64,000 nucleotides of DNA from Novosphingobium guangzhouense (GTDB lineage: Bacteria; Pseudomonadota; Alphaproteobacteria; Sphingomonadales; Sphingomonadaceae), in the NCBI RefSeq assembly GCF_002896965.1, contig NZ_LYMM01000028.1:1-64000 (forward strand), in the 5' to 3' direction. The notes under the pieces are model-generated. The model was given only the letters and a program-made list of their open reading frames with translations. It was not told the origin of the DNA and made no database searches. A program made the position numbers and the translations under genes. Of the stretch, positions 62,059-64,000 are shown one piece after another. The stretch's first letter is position 1. Every line of letters begins with the position of its first letter.

Positions 62059-63335
62059 CACTGATTCCCCCCATTGGGCGCACGAGCGGTCAGTCGCTCC
62101 ACTTGCGCGCGGGCATTCTGGTAATTGGCAAGCGCGTCGATCGCGGCGACCCGCGTTTCGGCGAGCGTGCGTTCAGCATCGAGCAATTCGAGCTGGCCGA
62201 ACTTGCCCTCGCGATAGCCGATCCGCGCGATGCGGGCGGCCTCCTGTGCAGCCGCCAGCGCCGGCCCCGACGCCGCACGAGCCGTCGTTGCGGCATTGGC
62301 CGCCTGCGCCTGCGCGTCCGTGATCGCCTGTTCGATGTCGAGCGCGGTCACGCGGCGCTGCGCATCCGCCTGGGTCCGCTGCGCGGTCGCCTGCGCAATC
62401 GCGGCGCGACCATTGTTGAACACCGGGATCGGGATCGACACGCTGAACACCGCCGCCATGTCGTTGGTCGCTTCCAGGCGGCGGATCGACGGCCCGACGT
62501 TCAGGTCAGGCACGCGATTGGCGCGCGCGAGCCGCACGCCGGCTTCGGCAATGGAGAAATCCGCGTTGGCTGCCGCCAGCGCGAGTGTGCCGGTCGTGTT
62601 GACCGGTGCCAACGGCCCATAGACGTTCACACCGGGAAGGCGATCGAGCAGCGTGTCATCGAGCAGGCCGTCGATCGGCCGTCCGATCCGACGCGCCAGA
62701 TTGGCGCGGGCCGCCTCGGCCAAGCGAAGCTGCCGCTCCACATTGGCGTCGGCATTGATACGCGCGACATCCGCGCGCTGTTGCTCGAGTGGCGATGCCC
62801 GCCCTGCCTGCACGCGAACGCTCGCGGCCCGCAGCGCATCGCTGGCGATCCGGGCCTGATCGCGGGCTGTCATTACCCGGCGATCGGCCGCGACCGCTTC
62901 GACATAGAGCTGCGTTACCTGAAGCCGGACATCCGCCGCGATGATCGCGGCCTGGATCTCGGCCCGGGACAATTGCGCATTGGCGACCGCGACGCGGGCG
63001 CCGCGCTTGCCGCCTAGCTCGATCGGGATCGCAAAGCCGACCGTGGTTTCCGCGCTGCGGACCCCCCGATACGGCCCGGAGCCGATGACATTCTCGACTT
63101 GGCCTTGAACCACCGGATTGGGCCGCAAGCCGGCGACTGTGCGACCTGCACGGGCCGCGTCGATTCCAGCTGTCGCCGCTTCCGCAGCAGGGGCCGAACC
63201 GCCCGCTGCACTGACCGCTTGGTCAAGCGTGTAGACCGGCGCATCCTGCGCAACAGGCGCGGACGGTCCGACCTGCGCCTGCGCCATCGTGGCGCAAGAC
63301 GCTGCGGCCAGCATGGCCGCGAGGATACGATTCAT
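62058..63335 (-). CDS. czcC: CzcC outer-membrane channel
   Basis: 425 residues. Signal peptide to about 20, then two OEP/TolC repeats with long Ala-rich helices. Forms the outer-membrane exit of the pump. The start has AGGAG 8 bases upstream. First pump gene of the operon that continues to 51715. Confidence 0.92.
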   Translation of the reverse strand: MNRILAAMLAAASCATMAQAQVGPSAPVAQDAPVYTLDQAVSAAGGSAPAAEAATAGIDAARAGRTVAGLRPNPVVQGQVENVIGSGPYRGVRSAETTVGFAIPIELGGKRGARVAVANAQLSRAEIQAAIIAADVRLQVTQLYVEAVAADRRVMTARDQARIASDALRAASVRVQAGRASPLEQQRADVARINADANVERQLRLAEAARANLARRIGRPIDGLLDDTLLDRLPGVNVYGPLAPVNTTGTLALAAANADFSIAEAGVRLARANRVPDLNVGPSIRRLEATNDMAAVFSVSIPIPVFNNGRAAIAQATAQRTQADAQRRVTALDIEQAITDAQAQAANAATTARAASGPALAAAQEAARIARIGYREGKFGQLELLDAERTLAETRVAAIDALANYQNARAQVERLTARAPNGGNQ

Positions 63336-63395
63336 GAAAATAGGACTCCTGACGATGATCGACAGGGGCGCGCCAACGCACGCCCAAATCGGACG

Positions 63396-63725
63396 TCAGG
63401 CTTGGGGGGGCCTCAAATGGACCATGCCGGTGCGGCCGTCGAGCGACGCAGAGGCGGAGATTGTCGGCTTGGGCACTGTGAGGACGGGGGTATATTCCAT
63501 CGTCGTGCGCGCAGGCGCGCCGACGTCGTGTCCGTGACAATAATTGTGATGATGCGGGACATTCTTGTCCGAGTCCGATGGCACCTGATCGATGTCACCG
63601 GCGGTATGGACCGTGAACTCAACGCCCGCGATGCTTCCCCCCGCCAGATCGGCGGCATGGGCCATGCCGGAGAAGCTGGTCAGGACCAGCATCAGGCATG
63701 TCAGGAAAGGCAAAAAGGCTCGCAC
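63396..63725 (-). CDS. Exported His-rich protein ahead of czcC
   Basis: 109 residues with a GTG start and signal peptide to about 24 (AHAA). The mature part has DKNVPHHHNYCHGHDVG, a His/Cys cluster fit for Zn or Co, and an MEYTPVLTVPKP strand. Similar small proteins head czc operons in sphingomonads; no named family. It is 60 bp ahead of czcC. Confidence 0.65.
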   Translation of the reverse strand: MRAFLPFLTCLMLVLTSFSGMAHAADLAGGSIAGVEFTVHTAGDIDQVPSDSDKNVPHHHNYCHGHDVGAPARTTMEYTPVLTVPKPTISASASLDGRTGMVHLRPPQA

Positions 63726-63765
63726 TAGCTTGCCTCTATCACGGAAGGGTTTTCATGTCATTGCA

Positions 63766-64000
63766 CTAATTCGAACCAAGGGTCACTGAGCCGGAACCCG
63801 AGCGGGATCGGTCGCGCCCGTTCCAGGCGAACCCGACCGCAATGGCGACCGCCATCAGGAGTTGCGCCAGCACCGATTGCCAAGTGGGAAACACGCCGAG
63901 CATCGACAGCCGTGGCACGTCCGCGAGCGGTGCGATGTTGATAAGGCCGGCTTCCTGGAGCGCGGCGACGCCTTTACCCGCCAGCACGACGGTCAGGACC
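63766..64000 (-). CDS. FTR1-family iron permease, C-terminal part
   Basis: The last 77 or so residues of a protein running off the right edge. GKGVAALQEAGLI, VPRLSMLGVFPTW and QLLMAVAIAVGF match the last helices of FTR1/EfeU-type iron permeases, inner-membrane Fe uptake. TAG stop at 63766. Only 40 bp separate it from the His-rich gene, so the two may share a transcript. Confidence 0.8.
   Translation of the reverse strand, partial: VLTVVLAGKGVAALQEAGLINIAPLADVPRLSMLGVFPTWQSVLAQLLMAVAIAVGFAWNGRDRSRSGSGSVTLGSN

Noticed and set aside
1..64000. tRNA, rRNA, CRISPR array or replication origin
   Set aside because: No cloverleaf, ribosomal RNA segment, regular spacer array or iteron cluster was recognised by eye. 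A tRNA or RNA-family scan would be decisive.

Overview
The window is GC-rich DNA that most resembles an alphaproteobacterium of the order Sphingomonadales (Sphingomonas, Sphingobium or Novosphingobium type). The basis is the TonB receptor with an IVVTGSRIRR-like start of its plug, the two cop clusters typical of sphingomonads, the FixLJ-type oxygen sensor and the strong GC bias. Nearly every intact gene concerns metals, mainly copper (left two thirds) and Co/Zn/Cd (right end), with a Tn3-family transposon, one nuclease-like gene and two decayed genes. It reads as a metal-resistance island or plasmid segment. I see no rRNA, tRNA, CRISPR array or replication origin.

Layout. 0.4-1.1 kb: FixJ-like regulator behind a MerR-type promoter. 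1.1-6.0 kb (minus): cueR, copper P1B ATPase, methyltransferase, copD, copC. 6.1-7.4 kb (plus): CnrYXH-like anti-sigma, periplasmic metal sensor and ECF sigma factor. 7.5-13.8 kb (plus): copA, copB, a DUF305 membrane protein, fixL, fixJ and a receiver-only protein. 13.9-16.3 kb: corA pseudogene, SDR and its TetR. 17.0-22.0 kb: TonB receptor, two PepSY membrane proteins and a HutC-type GntR regulator. 22.1-29.1 kb (minus): aldehyde and alcohol dehydrogenases, a second copAB, an MFS protein and copG. 29.3-32.4 kb: small exported Met/His-rich proteins and a frameshifted GH130 gene. 32.6-38.0 kb (minus): an eight-gene operon made of MerR, two lipoproteins, an FNR/ferredoxin flavoprotein, a di-heme-b-like membrane protein, a seven-CxxCH cytochrome c, DUF1622 and a Csp-type copper storage protein. 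38.1-45.7 kb: one small exported protein, then the cus operon. 46.0-47.3 kb: a nuclease-like gene. 47.3-51.5 kb: a Tn3-family transposon carrying a GNAT. 51.7-63.7 kb (minus): czcCBA followed by SRPBCC, two lipoproteins, ZIP, CDF, P1B-4 ATPase and HAD. At the right edge is the end of an FTR1 iron permease gene.

How it works together. Five promoters share the pattern (G/A)AGGG(G/T)-N13-TGCGTAT(T/A): copC, the cnrYXH-like genes themselves, copA, the TonB/PepSY operon and copG. I infer these are the targets of the ECF sigma factor, so periplasmic metal sensing would switch on the periplasmic oxidase, CopC/D, CopG and a metal-uptake receptor together. Cytoplasmic Cu(I) would act through CueR on the P1B ATPase. 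A second MerR has its own 19-bp-spacer operator, and a near-identical operator sits in front of the first FixJ-like gene, 37 kb away. A heme-PAS FixL adds oxygen control, and ATACGTAA/CTACGTAG sites in front of several small exported proteins may be its output.

The best candidate for an undescribed system is the operon at 32608-37995. Its proteins form a plausible chain NAD(P)H to FAD to [2Fe-2S] to two b hemes (two H-X13-H pairs) to a seven-heme periplasmic cytochrome, encoded with a 14-cysteine copper storage protein and a metal-type MerR regulator. A metal-induced reductase delivering electrons to the periplasm, for example to make Cu(I) for storage, is the inference.
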